Below, piece by piece: positions 45,593-54,969 of a stretch of 56,514 bases of DNA. A model generated the notes under the pieces. The model made no database searches. It had not been told where the DNA came from and worked only from the letters and a program-made list of their open reading frames with translations. Position 1 is the stretch's first letter. Each line of letters begins with the position of its first letter. Where the stretch lies: NCBI GenBank assembly GCA_902761625.1, contig CACWLH010000007.1, positions 1 to 56,514 on the forward strand, read 5' to 3'. A program made the translations under genes and the position numbers. The DNA comes from an uncultured Erysipelotrichaceae bacterium (GTDB lineage Bacteria; Bacillota_I; Bacilli_A; Erysipelotrichales; Erysipelotrichaceae).

Positions 45593-47151
45593 CTTTCGTA
45601 TACCGTCCTGCCGTCCATGACTGTCATCATGACCTTTGTACCGGTGATCTCTTCGGGTTTCATGGTGCGGATGTCCTTGTCAAGAACCGTGAAATCAGCC
45701 ATATAGCCCTTTGCGATCTTTCCGCAGCGGTCATTCATGAAGAACTGTTCATAGCCCTTGTCGCACATCAGTTCAATCGCCTCTTCCACATTCATGCATT
45801 CATCCTGATTCATCGTGTCGGATGTATGAATGGATGTTCTTGTGCAGGCAAAACGGATGGCCGCAAGCGGATCGGGAAGTTCAACCGGCGCGTCGCTGCC
45901 GCCGCTGGTCAGGGTGTTCTCAAACAGTGTTCTGAACGGATAGGATGTTTCCGCCAGCTGCTTTCCCGCACGCATTTCAACAACCGCCGCATCGGCATCG
46001 ATGAACTGGGGCTGGATATAGCAGGACAGCTTCATGCGGATGATCCGCTCCATCTGTTCTTTGGACATGATCTGGCAGTGGACCAGGCCACTATGCAGCG
46101 GATTGCCCTCATAGACGGTATCTTCAAAGATATCAAGCATGGTTTCCACCGCGCCGTCGCCGATCGCATGGGCAATGGTCGGCATGTTGAAACGGTTTGC
46201 CAGACGGACAAATGTTTCGATTTCCTCTTCATCCATGACCATCATACCCTTGTTTCCAGGATCATCTTTGTAATCTTCCAGCATGGCAGCGCTTCTGCCG
46301 CCAAGAGAGCCGTCGGTGATCAGTTTCAGCGGGCCGATGCGGAAGAAATCATTGCCGACATCAAATGTATAGCCGTCATCCAGGAAGTTTGCGAATTCCT
46401 TCGGGGAGGCAAACTGACACTGTTCATTGACGCGGACCGTGAGCTTTTCCTGATAGGAAAGCTTCTCAAACAGATTCAGAGTATCGCGGTAATCCTCACT
46501 CAGGGTTCTCAGATCATCCGAGCCGACCAGGGTGATGCCATGGGCATTGCAGTATTTCATGCCTTCCTCAATATATCTGCCCACCGTCTTTTCATCGGGT
46601 TTGGGCATCTTTTCACACACATATGAGATGGCGTTTTCTTCCAGCAGGCCGCTGTCCATATGGATCGCGCCGCCATTCACTTCTGTTTCTTCTGTGAGTC
46701 CGGCTTCTTCCATGGCCTTTGAATTGATCACGGCAATGTGTCCGCAGGTGCGGATGATCATGACCGGATTGTCCGGACAGACTTCATCGATCAATTGCTT
46801 TGTCGGTCTGATGCCGTCCGCAAAAAGCTCCTCATTGTAGCCTCTGCCAAGAATCCACTCGCCCTTTTCACTCTGAATCGCTCTTCTGGAAAGTCTGTCT
46901 CTGAGCTGTTCTGACGACTTTGTGCCATCCAGACGCAGTGAACAGAGATGTCTTCCCAGTGAGATCAGATGCATATGGGTATCGACAAAGCCCGGCATGA
47001 CAAGCATCTGATTGAGATCAATCACTTCCACATTGGATGCGATCATTTCTCTGATGGTTTCATCATTGCCGGTGGCGATGATCTCTTTGCCGTCAATCAG
47101 GAATGCGGTATCCTCGCTTTTATATATTCTGCAGTTGATATATGCTTTCAT
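45589..47151 (-). CDS. Amidohydrolase family protein (YtcJ-like)
   Basis: Metal-dependent amidohydrolase of the amidohydrolase-3 group, 520 aa, substrate unknown. It has the N-terminal metal motif VDTHMHLIS, a central ITDGSLGGRSA region, HAIGDGAVETM and the C-terminal SGGSDAPVE with the metal Asp. Such proteins were named for YtcJ and act on amide, imide or ester bonds. The ATG at 47151 has GGAG at 8 nt; the frame to 47175 is not supported. It is the first gene of the amidohydrolase-acetyltransferase-glutaredoxin run. Confidence 0.9.
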   Translation of the reverse strand: MKAYINCRIYKSEDTAFLIDGKEIIATGNDETIREMIASNVEVIDLNQMLVMPGFVDTHMHLISLGRHLCSLRLDGTKSSEQLRDRLSRRAIQSEKGEWILGRGYNEELFADGIRPTKQLIDEVCPDNPVMIIRTCGHIAVINSKAMEEAGLTEETEVNGGAIHMDSGLLEENAISYVCEKMPKPDEKTVGRYIEEGMKYCNAHGITLVGSDDLRTLSEDYRDTLNLFEKLSYQEKLTVRVNEQCQFASPKEFANFLDDGYTFDVGNDFFRIGPLKLITDGSLGGRSAAMLEDYKDDPGNKGMMVMDEEEIETFVRLANRFNMPTIAHAIGDGAVETMLDIFEDTVYEGNPLHSGLVHCQIMSKEQMERIIRMKLSCYIQPQFIDADAAVVEMRAGKQLAETSYPFRTLFENTLTSGGSDAPVELPDPLAAIRFACTRTSIHTSDTMNQDECMNVEEAIELMCDKGYEQFFMNDRCGKIAKGYMADFTVLDKDIRTMKPEEITGTKVMMTVMDGRTVYER

Positions 47152-47198
47152 AAATTTACTCCGTAAGACAACCAATATTATATCCGGATTTACGGATG

Positions 47199-47231
47199 AA
47201 AAAAACCGGTGCGCTTCATCAGCACACCGGT
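47199..47231 (-). terminator. Terminator after pckA
   Basis: Read on minus: ACCGGTGTGC / GCGCACCGGT, one mismatch, then TTTTTTT. Confidence 0.9.
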
Positions 47232-47249
47232 TGTATACGGAATGAACGA

Positions 47250-48857
47250 TTATTTGTCGAGCTTCGGTCCGGCTGCGACGAGTGCCTTGCCGGCTGCGTT
47301 TGTCTCATACTTCTTGAAGTTCTTGATGAATCTGGAAGCGAGATCTTCAGCCTTTGTGTTCCACTCTTCCGCATTTGCATATGTGTCGCGCGGATCGAGG
47401 ATACCGGAATCAACACCCGGCAGTTCGGTCGGTACTTCGAAATCGAAGTAAGGGATCTTCTTTGTCGGAGCCTTGAGAACATCGCCGCTCAGGATTGCAT
47501 CGATGATGCCTCTTGTATCCTTGATGGAGATACGCTTGCCTGTGCCGTTCCAGCCAGTGTTGACCAGATATGCCTTGGCGCCGCTCTTCTGCATCTTCTT
47601 GACGAGCTCTTCACCGTACTTTGTCGGATGGAGTTCGAGGAATGCCTGTCCGAAGCATGCGCTGAATGTCGGTGTCGGTTCTGTGATGCCTCTTTCTGTG
47701 CCGGCCAGCTTTGCAGTGAAGCCGGAGAGGAAGTAGTACTGTGTCTGTTCCGGAGTCAGGATGGAAACAGGCGGCAGAACACCGAATGCATCAGCGGAGA
47801 GGAAGATGACATTCTCAGCTGCAGGTCCTGCGGAAACAGGACGGACGATCTTTTCGATATGGTCGATCGGATAGGAAACACGTGTGTTCTCGGTTACGCT
47901 CTTGTCAGCGAAATCGATCTTGCCTTCTGCGTCAACAGTGACGTTTTCAAGCAGCGCGTCTCTTCTGATTGCGTTGTAGATATCCGGTTCGGAATCCTTG
48001 TCGAGGTTGATAACCTTGGCATAGCAGCCGCCTTCGAAGTTGAAGACGCCCTCGTCATCCCATCCGTGCTCATCGTCACCGATCAGCAGACGCTTCGGGT
48101 CTGTGGACAGAGTTGTCTTGCCTGTTCCGGAAAGACCGAAGAAGATGGCTGTGTTCTTGCCTTCCATATCGGTGTTTGCGGAGCAGTGCATGGAAGCGAT
48201 GCCCTTGAGCGGCAGATAGTAGTTCATCATGGAGAACATACCCTTCTTCATTTCGCCGCCATACCATGTGTTCAGGATGACCTGCTCACGGCTTGTGATG
48301 TTGAAGGCAACGGCTGTCTCGGAGTTGAGACCCATTTCCTTGTAATCATCAACCTTGGCCAGGGAAGCTGTGTAGACAACGAAGTCCGGTTCGAATGTCT
48401 TGAGCTCTTCCTCAGTCGGCTTGATGAACATGTTTCTGACAAAGTGTGCCTGCCATGCGACTTCCATCATGAAGCGTACAGCCATGCGTGTGTCCTTGTT
48501 GGCGCCGCAGTAAGCATCAACAACGAACAGTCTCTTGTTGGACAGTTCCTTCTGTGCCAGTCCCTTGAGCTTTGCCCAGTTCTCTTCGGAGAGCGGGTGG
48601 TTGTCATTGGGATATTCCGGAGTGTTCCACCAGACAGTGTCCTTGGAATTCTCATCCATGACGATGTACTTGTCCTTAGGGGAACGTCCTGTGTAGATAC
48701 CTGTCATGACGTTGACGGCATCAAGCTCTGTGAGCTGACCCTTTTCATAGCCGGTCAGTTCAGGCTTCATCTCCTCTTCGAAAAGGAGTTCGTAGGACGG
48801 ATTGTAAACAATCTCAGTTGTTCCGGTAATTCCGTATTTTGTTAAATCGATAGACAT
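47250..48857 (-). CDS. pckA: Phosphoenolpyruvate carboxykinase (ATP)
   Basis: Interconverts oxaloacetate + ATP and PEP + CO2 + ADP. The 535-aa protein has the P-loop [11 protein letters not shown], the kinase-2 segment [10 protein letters not shown], and the metal/substrate residues in [11 protein letters not shown] and [12 protein letters not shown]. In anaerobic gut bacteria it often runs toward oxaloacetate and conserves ATP; direction cannot be read here. GGAGG lies 5 nt before the ATG at 48857; an upstream ATG (48869) overlaps this site and is not the start. A striking antisense frame over 1.6 kb is a codon-bias shadow. Two palindromes lie upstream. Confidence 0.97.
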   Translation of the reverse strand: MSIDLTKYGITGTTEIVYNPSYELLFEEEMKPELTGYEKGQLTELDAVNVMTGIYTGRSPKDKYIVMDENSKDTVWWNTPEYPNDNHPLSEENWAKLKGLAQKELSNKRLFVVDAYCGANKDTRMAVRFMMEVAWQAHFVRNMFIKPTEEELKTFEPDFVVYTASLAKVDDYKEMGLNSETAVAFNITSREQVILNTWYGGEMKKGMFSMMNYYLPLKGIASMHCSANTDMEGKNTAIFFGLSGTGKTTLSTDPKRLLIGDDEHGWDDEGVFNFEGGCYAKVINLDKDSEPDIYNAIRRDALLENVTVDAEGKIDFADKSVTENTRVSYPIDHIEKIVRPVSAGPAAENVIFLSADAFGVLPPVSILTPEQTQYYFLSGFTAKLAGTERGITEPTPTFSACFGQAFLELHPTKYGEELVKKMQKSGAKAYLVNTGWNGTGKRISIKDTRGIIDAILSGDVLKAPTKKIPYFDFEVPTELPGVDSGILDPRDTYANAEEWNTKAEDLASRFIKNFKKYETNAAGKALVAAGPKLDK

Positions 48858-48874
48858 ATAATCCTCCATTCCTT

Positions 48875-48892
48875 AAATGTTTTTTAACATTT
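48875..48892. repeat. Inverted repeat in the pckA leader
   Basis: AAATGTT-TTTT-AACATTT, 7-bp arms, 18 nt before the pckA start. Possible operator or leader hairpin. Confidence 0.45.
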
Positions 48893-48935
48893 CAACGCGT
48901 ATTTTAGTCTTTTTTAACTGAAATGAAAAGTGCTG

Positions 48936-48956
48936 AAATCACATGTTATGTGATTT
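48936..48956. promoter_or_regulatory. 21-bp palindrome upstream of pckA
   Basis: AAATCACAT-GTT-ATGTGATTT has perfect 9-bp arms. It lies about 80 bp before the pckA start, upstream of a candidate promoter (TTTTCA, 17 bp, TAAAAT). It is most likely an operator; no T-run fits a terminator for the minus-strand oad unit, which has its own. Confidence 0.55.
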
Positions 48957-49034
48957 TTCAAACAAATTTCACCGAGGCCGAAATGTATCCGTTTTCATTT
49001 GTGAAATACTGACATTTCTGCTCATTTTGATCAA

Positions 49035-49061
49035 GAAAAGTCACAGGCAAGCCCGTGACTT
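49035..49061 (-). terminator. Terminator of the oxaloacetate decarboxylase operon
   Basis: Read on minus: AAGTCAC-G-GG / CC-T-GTGACTT, loop CTTG, then TTCTTG. Confidence 0.8.
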
Positions 49062-49071
49062 CAGCAGCGGA

Positions 49072-50193
49072 TCAGGCGCCGAAAATCTTCAGCATGAAAC
49101 CGGCTGCCACTGCCGAACCGATAACACCGGCGACATTGGGTCCCATTGCATGCATGAGAAGATAATTGGACGGATTGGCCTTCTGGCCTTCGATCTGGCT
49201 GACACGCGCTGCCATCGGAACCGCGGAAACACCGGCGGAACCAATCAGAGGATTCACCTTTCCTCCGGTCAGTTTGTACATGATCTTGCCCAGCAGCAGT
49301 CCGCCGATGGTGGAGAAGCTGAATGCGATCAGACCGAGAACGATGATCAAAATGGTGCGTACTGTGATGAATGTTGTGGCAACAGCCTTTGCGCCGACGG
49401 AGATACCCAGGAAGATGATGACAATGTTTGTCAGAGCGTTCTGCGCAGTGTCGGAAAGTCTGTCAGTCAGACCTGTTTCCTTGAGCAGGTTGCCGAACAT
49501 CAGCATACCGACAAGCGGTGCTGTATCCGGAATCAGCAGGACAACAAAAATTGTAACGGCGATCGGGAAGATGATCTTTTCGGTCTTGGAGACCTTACGG
49601 GTCTGCTTCATGACAACCTTGCGTTCCTTTTCGGTGGTCATCAGGCGCATCAGCGGCGGCTGGATCATCGGGATCAAAGCCATATAGGAATAAGCGGCGA
49701 TGGCAATCGCGGGCAGGTATTCCATGGCAAGCTTGGAAGCGGTCAGAATGGCTGTCGGGCCATCCGCACCGCCGATGACACCGATGGCAGCTGCGACCTT
49801 GGGATCAAAGCCAAGCGCCAGCGCCAGCAGGAATGCGGTGAAGATACCGAACTGCGCGCCTGCACCCATGATCAGGGATGAGGGGCTGGCAATCAGCGGT
49901 CCGAAATCGGTCATTGCGCCGGTGCCAAGGAAGACCAGTGACGGATAAATACCGTACTCGACGCCGAGTGAAAGGTAGTGGATCAGACCGTCTGTGATGC
50001 CGGTGCGCGGCAGATTGGCCAGCAATACGCCGAAGGCGATCGGGATCATCAGTAACGGTTCATATTTCTTCGCAATGCCGAGGTAGAGAAGCAGGCATGC
50101 GACGAGAATCATAACAATGTATCTGGGATCTTCCAGAAGCGCCGCAAAACCGGACTCCTGAAAAATCTTCAAAAGGACTTCGATAATATACAT
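49072..50193 (-). CDS. oadB: Sodium-pumping oxaloacetate decarboxylase, beta subunit
   Basis: Integral membrane subunit that decarboxylates carboxybiotin and exports Na+. The 373-aa protein has about nine to eleven hydrophobic helices and the family motifs IGGADGPTAI (with the essential Asp), LGTGAMTDFGP and NPLIGSAGVSAVP. It is the last gene of the operon. GAGGTGAGCGAGA precedes the ATG. Beta subunits of oxaloacetate, methylmalonyl-CoA and glutaconyl-CoA decarboxylases are alike; the alpha subunit decides the substrate. Confidence 0.95.
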   Translation of the reverse strand: MYIIEVLLKIFQESGFAALLEDPRYIVMILVACLLLYLGIAKKYEPLLMIPIAFGVLLANLPRTGITDGLIHYLSLGVEYGIYPSLVFLGTGAMTDFGPLIASPSSLIMGAGAQFGIFTAFLLALALGFDPKVAAAIGVIGGADGPTAILTASKLAMEYLPAIAIAAYSYMALIPMIQPPLMRLMTTEKERKVVMKQTRKVSKTEKIIFPIAVTIFVVLLIPDTAPLVGMLMFGNLLKETGLTDRLSDTAQNALTNIVIIFLGISVGAKAVATTFITVRTILIIVLGLIAFSFSTIGGLLLGKIMYKLTGGKVNPLIGSAGVSAVPMAARVSQIEGQKANPSNYLLMHAMGPNVAGVIGSAVAAGFMLKIFGA

Positions 50194-50204
50194 TCTCGCT
50201 CACC

Positions 50205-50600
50205 TCACTGCAGTGTCGCCAGAACCTGATCAGTCTGAATGGAAGCACCTTTCTCAACTGTGACAGAAGTAATCGTTCCCGCTTTCGGCGCAACGATTTC
50301 GTTTTCCATTTTCATCGCTTCAAGGATGAAGAGAACCTCACCCTCCTTGACAGCCTGTCCCTTTGTGACACGCACATCAAGAAGTGTTCCGGGCATCGGT
50401 GATTTGACCGGGTCGCCTGCGCCTGCAGCAACTGCAGCGGGTGCCGGTGCGGGTGCGGCAGCAGGTGCGGGTGCAGAAGCTGCAGCTTCAGCCGGAGCGG
50501 CTTTCATTTCATCCGCCTTGCCTGCGTAAACAGCTGTCGCATTGCCGTTTTCCACTTCGACTTCGTATTTCTTGCCATTTAAAGTAACAATGTATTTCAT
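50205..50600 (-). CDS. Biotin carboxyl carrier subunit of the decarboxylase
   Basis: Separate biotin-carrying subunit, 131 aa. A short N-terminal part is followed by an Ala/Pro-rich flexible hinge (about 33-64, with [12 protein letters not shown]) and a biotinyl domain with K97 in EAMKMENE, the biotinylation site. In Klebsiella this domain is fused to the end of OadA; here it is a stand-alone gene, as in methylmalonyl-CoA decarboxylases. AAGGGGGAAATAACAG is the ribosome binding site. Confidence 0.95.
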   Translation of the reverse strand: MKYIVTLNGKKYEVEVENGNATAVYAGKADEMKAAPAEAAASAPAPAAAPAPAPAAVAAGAGDPVKSPMPGTLLDVRVTKGQAVKEGEVLFILEAMKMENEIVAPKAGTITSVTVEKGASIQTDQVLATLQ

Positions 50601-50614
50601 CTGTTATTTCCCCC

Positions 50615-50953
50615 TTAGTCCAACGCTCTGATCGATCTGAAAATCAGATGATCAAGCGGAATTCCTGATGAATCGCTGACAATTGCCATAATGCATGCCG
50701 CTGTCTTTTCATCAACGTCATACAGGGCGATCTCGCCGCCGTAGATTTCATGCGCCTTGACGGGCTGCTCTTCCGGTTCGCTCACTGCGATCTGCTCATT
50801 GGAGACAACCGGTTCCGCCTTGACTTCCGCAGTCTTCTCAGCTGCTGTGACAGCTTTGGAGATCAGGGCAATGATACCCCACAGAAGCACCAGCATGATA
50901 AAGACGACAAGGAATCCCGACACAGCGATCATGAGTGCCTGGATAATGTCCAT
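50615..50953 (-). CDS. oadG: Sodium-pumping decarboxylase, gamma-type subunit
   Basis: Small membrane subunit, 112 aa, that assembles the complex. It has one N-terminal membrane helix (about 7-33, GFLVVFIMLVLLWGIIALI), a charged linker and a C-terminal part ending RSIRALD. The C-terminal zinc-binding histidines of Klebsiella OadG are not obvious, so it is nearer the MmdD/delta type. AGGCGGAG precedes the ATG; it starts 2 nt after oadA. Confidence 0.85.
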   Translation of the reverse strand: MDIIQALMIAVSGFLVVFIMLVLLWGIIALISKAVTAAEKTAEVKAEPVVSNEQIAVSEPEEQPVKAHEIYGGEIALYDVDEKTAACIMAIVSDSSGIPLDHLIFRSIRALD

Positions 50954-50954
50954 A

Positions 50955-52340
50955 TTACTCCGCCTCCTGGATGGAATAGCTTACCTTGAGAGCTTTCTTC
51001 TCCTGACGTTCCTTCAGATAAGCCTCCGCCTGCTGAGGGAAGGCAACATAGCTCAGTACATCTTCCTCACTCTCAGCCAGGGATCCCAGATATGCTCTTG
51101 CAGCAGGGATTTCCGGCTCGATGGTGTCGTCATAGCGGCCTTCGATCGGCTTTTCATCGCCGAGGGCGAGCTTGACGAGTTCCTGGTTCACTTCACCCGG
51201 AGCTTTTCCGTATTCGCCTCTGAGGTAGCTCTTGACTTCCTTGGAGATGTTCTTGTAGCGGCCGCCTGTCAGCACGTTTGTGACAGCCTGGACGCCGACC
51301 ATCTGGCTCATCGGTGTGACCAGAGGCGGATAGCCGAGATCTTTACGGACACGCGGTGTTTCCGCAAGAACCTCATCCAGCTTGTCGAGCTTGTTGACGC
51401 TTGTCAGCTGGGCGATCAGGTTTGACAGCATGCCGCCCGGAATCTGGTAGTTCAGGGCATCGATTTTTGTGGTGAGCACGCTCGGGTTGAGTCCGCCCTC
51501 CTTGAGGAAGCGGGCCTGGACCGGCTTGAAGTGGTTGTTGATGGCCTGGCAGACCTTGAGGTCAACGCCGCAGTCATATCCCATTTCATCAAGCGCATAA
51601 ACCAGGGACTCGGTTGCCGGGTGGGATGTGCCGCCGGAGAAGATCGAAATAGCGGTATCGATACCGGCTGCGCCAGCCTCAACCGCCTTCATCAGAGTCA
51701 TCGGGCCGAGACCTGTTGTGCTGTGGGAATGCACATAAACCGGAATCTTTACTTCCTTGACCAGAGCGGATACCAGATCATAGCAGACCTGCGGGCTCAT
51801 GATGCCGGCCATGTCCTTGATGCAGATGGAGTTGCATCCCATGGATTCCAGTTTCTTACCGAGCTTCACATAGCTTTCGAATGTGTGGATCGGGCTGATG
51901 GTGTAGCAGATGGTTCCCTGTGCATGTCCGCCGGCCTTAAGACACTCGTCAATGGCGGTTGCCATGTTCATCGGGTCATTGAGCGCGTCGAAGATTCTTA
52001 TAATATCAATTCCGTTTTCAACGGACTTGCGTACGAATGCGCGGACAGTGTCATCGGAGTAATGCTTGTAGCCCAGGATGTTCTGGCCTCTTAAAAGCAT
52101 CTGCAGTTTGGTGTTCTTCACCTTGGAGCGGATAAAGCGCAGTCTGTCCCACGGATCCTCATCCAGATAACGCAGACAGGAGTCGAATGTGGCGCCTCCC
52201 CAAACTTCCATTGAGTAGTAGCCTGCTTTGTCCATGGTTTCGAGAATATCCTCGAAATCGGATCTCGGCATACGTGTGGCAATCTGAGACTGATTGGCAT
52301 CACGCAGTACTACTTCGGTGATATGAACCTGTTTATTCAT
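50955..52340 (-). CDS. oadA: Oxaloacetate decarboxylase, alpha (carboxyltransferase) subunit
   Basis: Cytosolic carboxyltransferase that moves the carboxyl of oxaloacetate to biotin. The 461-aa protein has the HMGL-like TIM barrel with VLRDANQS (metal Asp D14), EVWGGATFDS, CIKDMAG (catalytic Lys) and VHSHSTTG (metal His pair), then the post-CT domain; it stops without a biotin domain. RDANQS and EVWGGATFD identify the oxaloacetate/pyruvate type, not methylmalonyl-CoA. AAGGAAGG is the ribosome binding site. Confidence 0.95.
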   Translation of the reverse strand: MNKQVHITEVVLRDANQSQIATRMPRSDFEDILETMDKAGYYSMEVWGGATFDSCLRYLDEDPWDRLRFIRSKVKNTKLQMLLRGQNILGYKHYSDDTVRAFVRKSVENGIDIIRIFDALNDPMNMATAIDECLKAGGHAQGTICYTISPIHTFESYVKLGKKLESMGCNSICIKDMAGIMSPQVCYDLVSALVKEVKIPVYVHSHSTTGLGPMTLMKAVEAGAAGIDTAISIFSGGTSHPATESLVYALDEMGYDCGVDLKVCQAINNHFKPVQARFLKEGGLNPSVLTTKIDALNYQIPGGMLSNLIAQLTSVNKLDKLDEVLAETPRVRKDLGYPPLVTPMSQMVGVQAVTNVLTGGRYKNISKEVKSYLRGEYGKAPGEVNQELVKLALGDEKPIEGRYDDTIEPEIPAARAYLGSLAESEEDVLSYVAFPQQAEAYLKERQEKKALKVSYSIQEAE

Positions 52341-52379
52341 AAAAATACCTACCTTCCTTATAAAGCCAAAATCGAGGCT

Positions 52380-52428
52380 ATATTAACACAAAACGCGCAT
52401 CTCTGCGCATCGGATTTGATATTTTGTG
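52380..52428 (-). promoter_or_regulatory. Promoter and repeat region of the oad operon
   Basis: Minus-strand extended -10 TGT-TAATAT (52380-52388). Around it are an inverted pair CACAAAA (52387-52393) / TTTTGTG (52422-52428) and a direct repeat GCGCATC-TCT-GCGCATC (52395-52411). The arrangement could be an operator. Confidence 0.4.
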
Positions 52429-52460
52429 AAAAAATTCTGTTTATCATGAAACGATTCATA

Positions 52461-52486
52461 TCAAAAAGAACCCGTTATGGGTTCCC
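52461..52486 (-). terminator. Terminator after GH3 gene
   Basis: Read on minus: GAACCC / GGGTTC with loop ATAAC, then TTTTTG. Confidence 0.8.
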
Positions 52487-52513
52487 TTTTGTTATGATAG
52501 CGTTTTCATTTGC

Positions 52514-54916
52514 TCAGCCGCGTGTCATTTCCTCATAGACCCGCTTGATTCTTGAGGCATTTATAAGCAGGTCTTTTGCCTTCACGGTGCCGTTTTTCAG
52601 GCCTCTCAGGATTTCATTGAGCTCTTTTTTCGATCCCGGCATGAACAGATCATTGCCTGCGGCTGCCACCTTGGCCCCATCGGGTGCGGGATACTTCGCA
52701 TTTCTGGACAAGAGGAAGCCGGCTGTCACCCAGTCGGTCATGACAATGCCCTCATAGCCGAACTGTCTGCGCAGGATATTGATCAATAATCCTTTATGCT
52801 CAGAGGCATGCGTGCCGTTGACAAGATTATAGGAAGTCATCAATGAAACCGGATGGCTCTCTCTGATCGCAATCTCAAAGCCGCGCAGATAGATTTCTCT
52901 TAAAGCCCGCTCTGAAACGACTGAGTTATTGTTGTAGCGGTTGGTCTCCTGATTGTTGGCGGCATAATGCTTGACGCATACTCCCCTGCCTTTGTGCTGC
53001 TGCACGCCCTTTGTAATCGCCGCGGCAAAAATGCCTGAAACAAGCGGATCTTCCGAGAAATATTCAAAGTTGCGTCCGCATCGTTCATCGCGCTGGATGT
53101 TGAGCGCCGGCGCCAGCCAGATATCAACATTGAAGCGCTCCATCTCGCGGCCCGCAATATCTCCGCAAAGTTCGGCGAAATCCGGATTGAAGCTCTGGGC
53201 AATGGCGGTGCCGACCGGAAGTGCAGTGGCGTGCTGCTCAAGGACGGTATCCGTTCTGCCCGGCTTTCTGGCAAAACGCTGCACACCTCTGACAACCGGT
53301 TTTGGCAGAAGTTCGCTGATCGTTTCCGGAATCACCGGTCCGATGCCGTGCACCCTTCCCTTTTTGTCTTCAAAATAGAAGCGACTTAAACGCAGTCCGG
53401 CCGGACCGTCAGCCATGACGATCTGCGGATAGCCATAGTCTTTGAGTTTTGAGCTCGTTTCTCCGGCTGCCCCTGCCACCTGTTTGCCAGCCGCGCCGAT
53501 GATGCTAAGAGAATCACCGCCGAATGCACCGATATTGGCCTGTGCGAGCTCTTCATCCTCCAGTCCGAGCAGCTGCGGATCCATGCGCTCATCCAGCGGA
53601 TGCAGCGTGCATGTTTTGATTTCGGAAGAATCGATGATGATCACCGTATCGGGAATCTCACGGTCATTCTGCGGCAGCTTCAGATCTTCAAAGTCAGGTT
53701 TCACAAAGCTGTTGAGGGCCTTCTGTGTGATCAGATCCTCTTCGATATGGAAGGCGCCGATCAGCTCTGTATCCTCAACGCTTGTTCCAATGCGCATCAG
53801 ATAATCGCCGGCAAAAAGAACATAGCTTTCCGATGTCTCATCATAGGACGCCAGATCACGCATCATAAAGGAAAGTGCTACTTCGTCTTCCTCTTCGGGC
53901 ATCAGCTCTTTTGTTTTGGCAAAGGCCGCCAGTGCGCAATATGGCTGATCCAGTTTCGAAAGCGGCGCGGACACATAGAGCTGCACCGTTTCCTTTCCCT
54001 TATAGACACCGGTGTTTTTCACTTTGCATGTGGTGACGATCTTTTCGCCCTTCTGTTCAAATGTGCCCGGGGTCAGAGCGAATTCCGTATAGCCCAGGCC
54101 ATACCCGAACGGATAGAGCGGTTTCTTTCCGATTGTGCTGTAATAGCGGTAGCCGACATAGATGCCTTCTTTGTAGCGGGTGTCATCCGCATTGCCGAAT
54201 TCCGTATCCTGATAGAAATCATCATGGGAAGCCCAGGTCTTCGTCAGTTTGCCTGAAGGCACCGCTTTGCCAAGCAGAATATCCGCCAGCACATCGCCGG
54301 TTTCCACGCCAAGTTGGGAAAGAATGAGAATGTTTTTGACATGGGCAACCGGAGAAAGATCCAGATAGCCGCCCGCATTGATGACGAGCATGAAGTTTTG
54401 ATATTGATAATTGATGCTCAGAATATCACGTACTTCCGTATCGGAAAGATGAAGATCCTCTTCCGTACGGTCGGATCCTTCGCCGCTGATTCTGCGCACA
54501 ACATAAACGGCGGTATCCCCTTTCGCGTTTAAAGGAATGTAATATTCCGGCTCATGGACGGGTTTGCCCATTCCTTCAATCACCGCGAGCGTCTTATTGG
54601 CGCGGGCATCGCTTTTCAGATTGAGCAGATGATGTTTTTTCGCTCTTTCACTTAACCGTTCATAGGTATCCAGCCAGTCTTTGGATGTGACCGTGAAGCC
54701 GGCGTTTTCAAGGCCCTGTTCAACATTCACATAAAAGCGTGAGTTGACCTCACCGCTGCCGGTGCCGCCCTTTGCGGTATGTCTGACACCTGATCCGTAA
54801 GCGGCGATTTCACAAGGTTTCACAAGCGGAAAACTCCCGTCCTTTTTCAGAAGAACCGTGCATTCCGCAAGATGTTTTCTCAATAATTCAAGATGTTCCT
54901 TTTCGTAATCATTCAT
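52514..54916 (-). CDS. GH3 beta-glucosidase with permuted domain order
   Basis: Glycoside hydrolase family 3 enzyme, 800 aa, cytosolic (no signal peptide). The order is reversed from the usual. Residues about 20-240 are the GH3 C-terminal alpha/beta domain (LLKKDGSFPLV, YGSGVRHTAKGGTGSGE), then a fibronectin-like part (about 260-400, VQLYVSAP), and last the TIM barrel (about 450-800), with the nucleophile D728 in GIVMTDW and substrate residues in KHYAANNQE and RNFEYFSEDP. Rumen enzymes from Ruminococcus and Butyrivibrio share this reversed order. GGGAGG precedes the ATG. Divergent from GH1 copy 4. Confidence 0.93.
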   Translation of the reverse strand: MNDYEKEHLELLRKHLAECTVLLKKDGSFPLVKPCEIAAYGSGVRHTAKGGTGSGEVNSRFYVNVEQGLENAGFTVTSKDWLDTYERLSERAKKHHLLNLKSDARANKTLAVIEGMGKPVHEPEYYIPLNAKGDTAVYVVRRISGEGSDRTEEDLHLSDTEVRDILSINYQYQNFMLVINAGGYLDLSPVAHVKNILILSQLGVETGDVLADILLGKAVPSGKLTKTWASHDDFYQDTEFGNADDTRYKEGIYVGYRYYSTIGKKPLYPFGYGLGYTEFALTPGTFEQKGEKIVTTCKVKNTGVYKGKETVQLYVSAPLSKLDQPYCALAAFAKTKELMPEEEDEVALSFMMRDLASYDETSESYVLFAGDYLMRIGTSVEDTELIGAFHIEEDLITQKALNSFVKPDFEDLKLPQNDREIPDTVIIIDSSEIKTCTLHPLDERMDPQLLGLEDEELAQANIGAFGGDSLSIIGAAGKQVAGAAGETSSKLKDYGYPQIVMADGPAGLRLSRFYFEDKKGRVHGIGPVIPETISELLPKPVVRGVQRFARKPGRTDTVLEQHATALPVGTAIAQSFNPDFAELCGDIAGREMERFNVDIWLAPALNIQRDERCGRNFEYFSEDPLVSGIFAAAITKGVQQHKGRGVCVKHYAANNQETNRYNNNSVVSERALREIYLRGFEIAIRESHPVSLMTSYNLVNGTHASEHKGLLINILRRQFGYEGIVMTDWVTAGFLLSRNAKYPAPDGAKVAAAGNDLFMPGSKKELNEILRGLKNGTVKAKDLLINASRIKRVYEEMTRG

Positions 54917-54969
54917 AATGAAACACCTCCCGATTCCATGATAATCCCATTTATGAAAAATAGTGTGTC

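Noticed and set aside
47196..48845. 549-codon open frame on the plus strand opposite pckA
   Set aside because: It mirrors pckA in the complementary frame, has no ribosome binding site and its product is Cys-rich and family-free. It arises from codon choice that avoids antisense stops.
48936..48956. Terminator for a plus-strand transcript
   Set aside because: The stem is followed by TTTTTC on plus, but no plus-strand gene lies upstream, so an operator is more likely.
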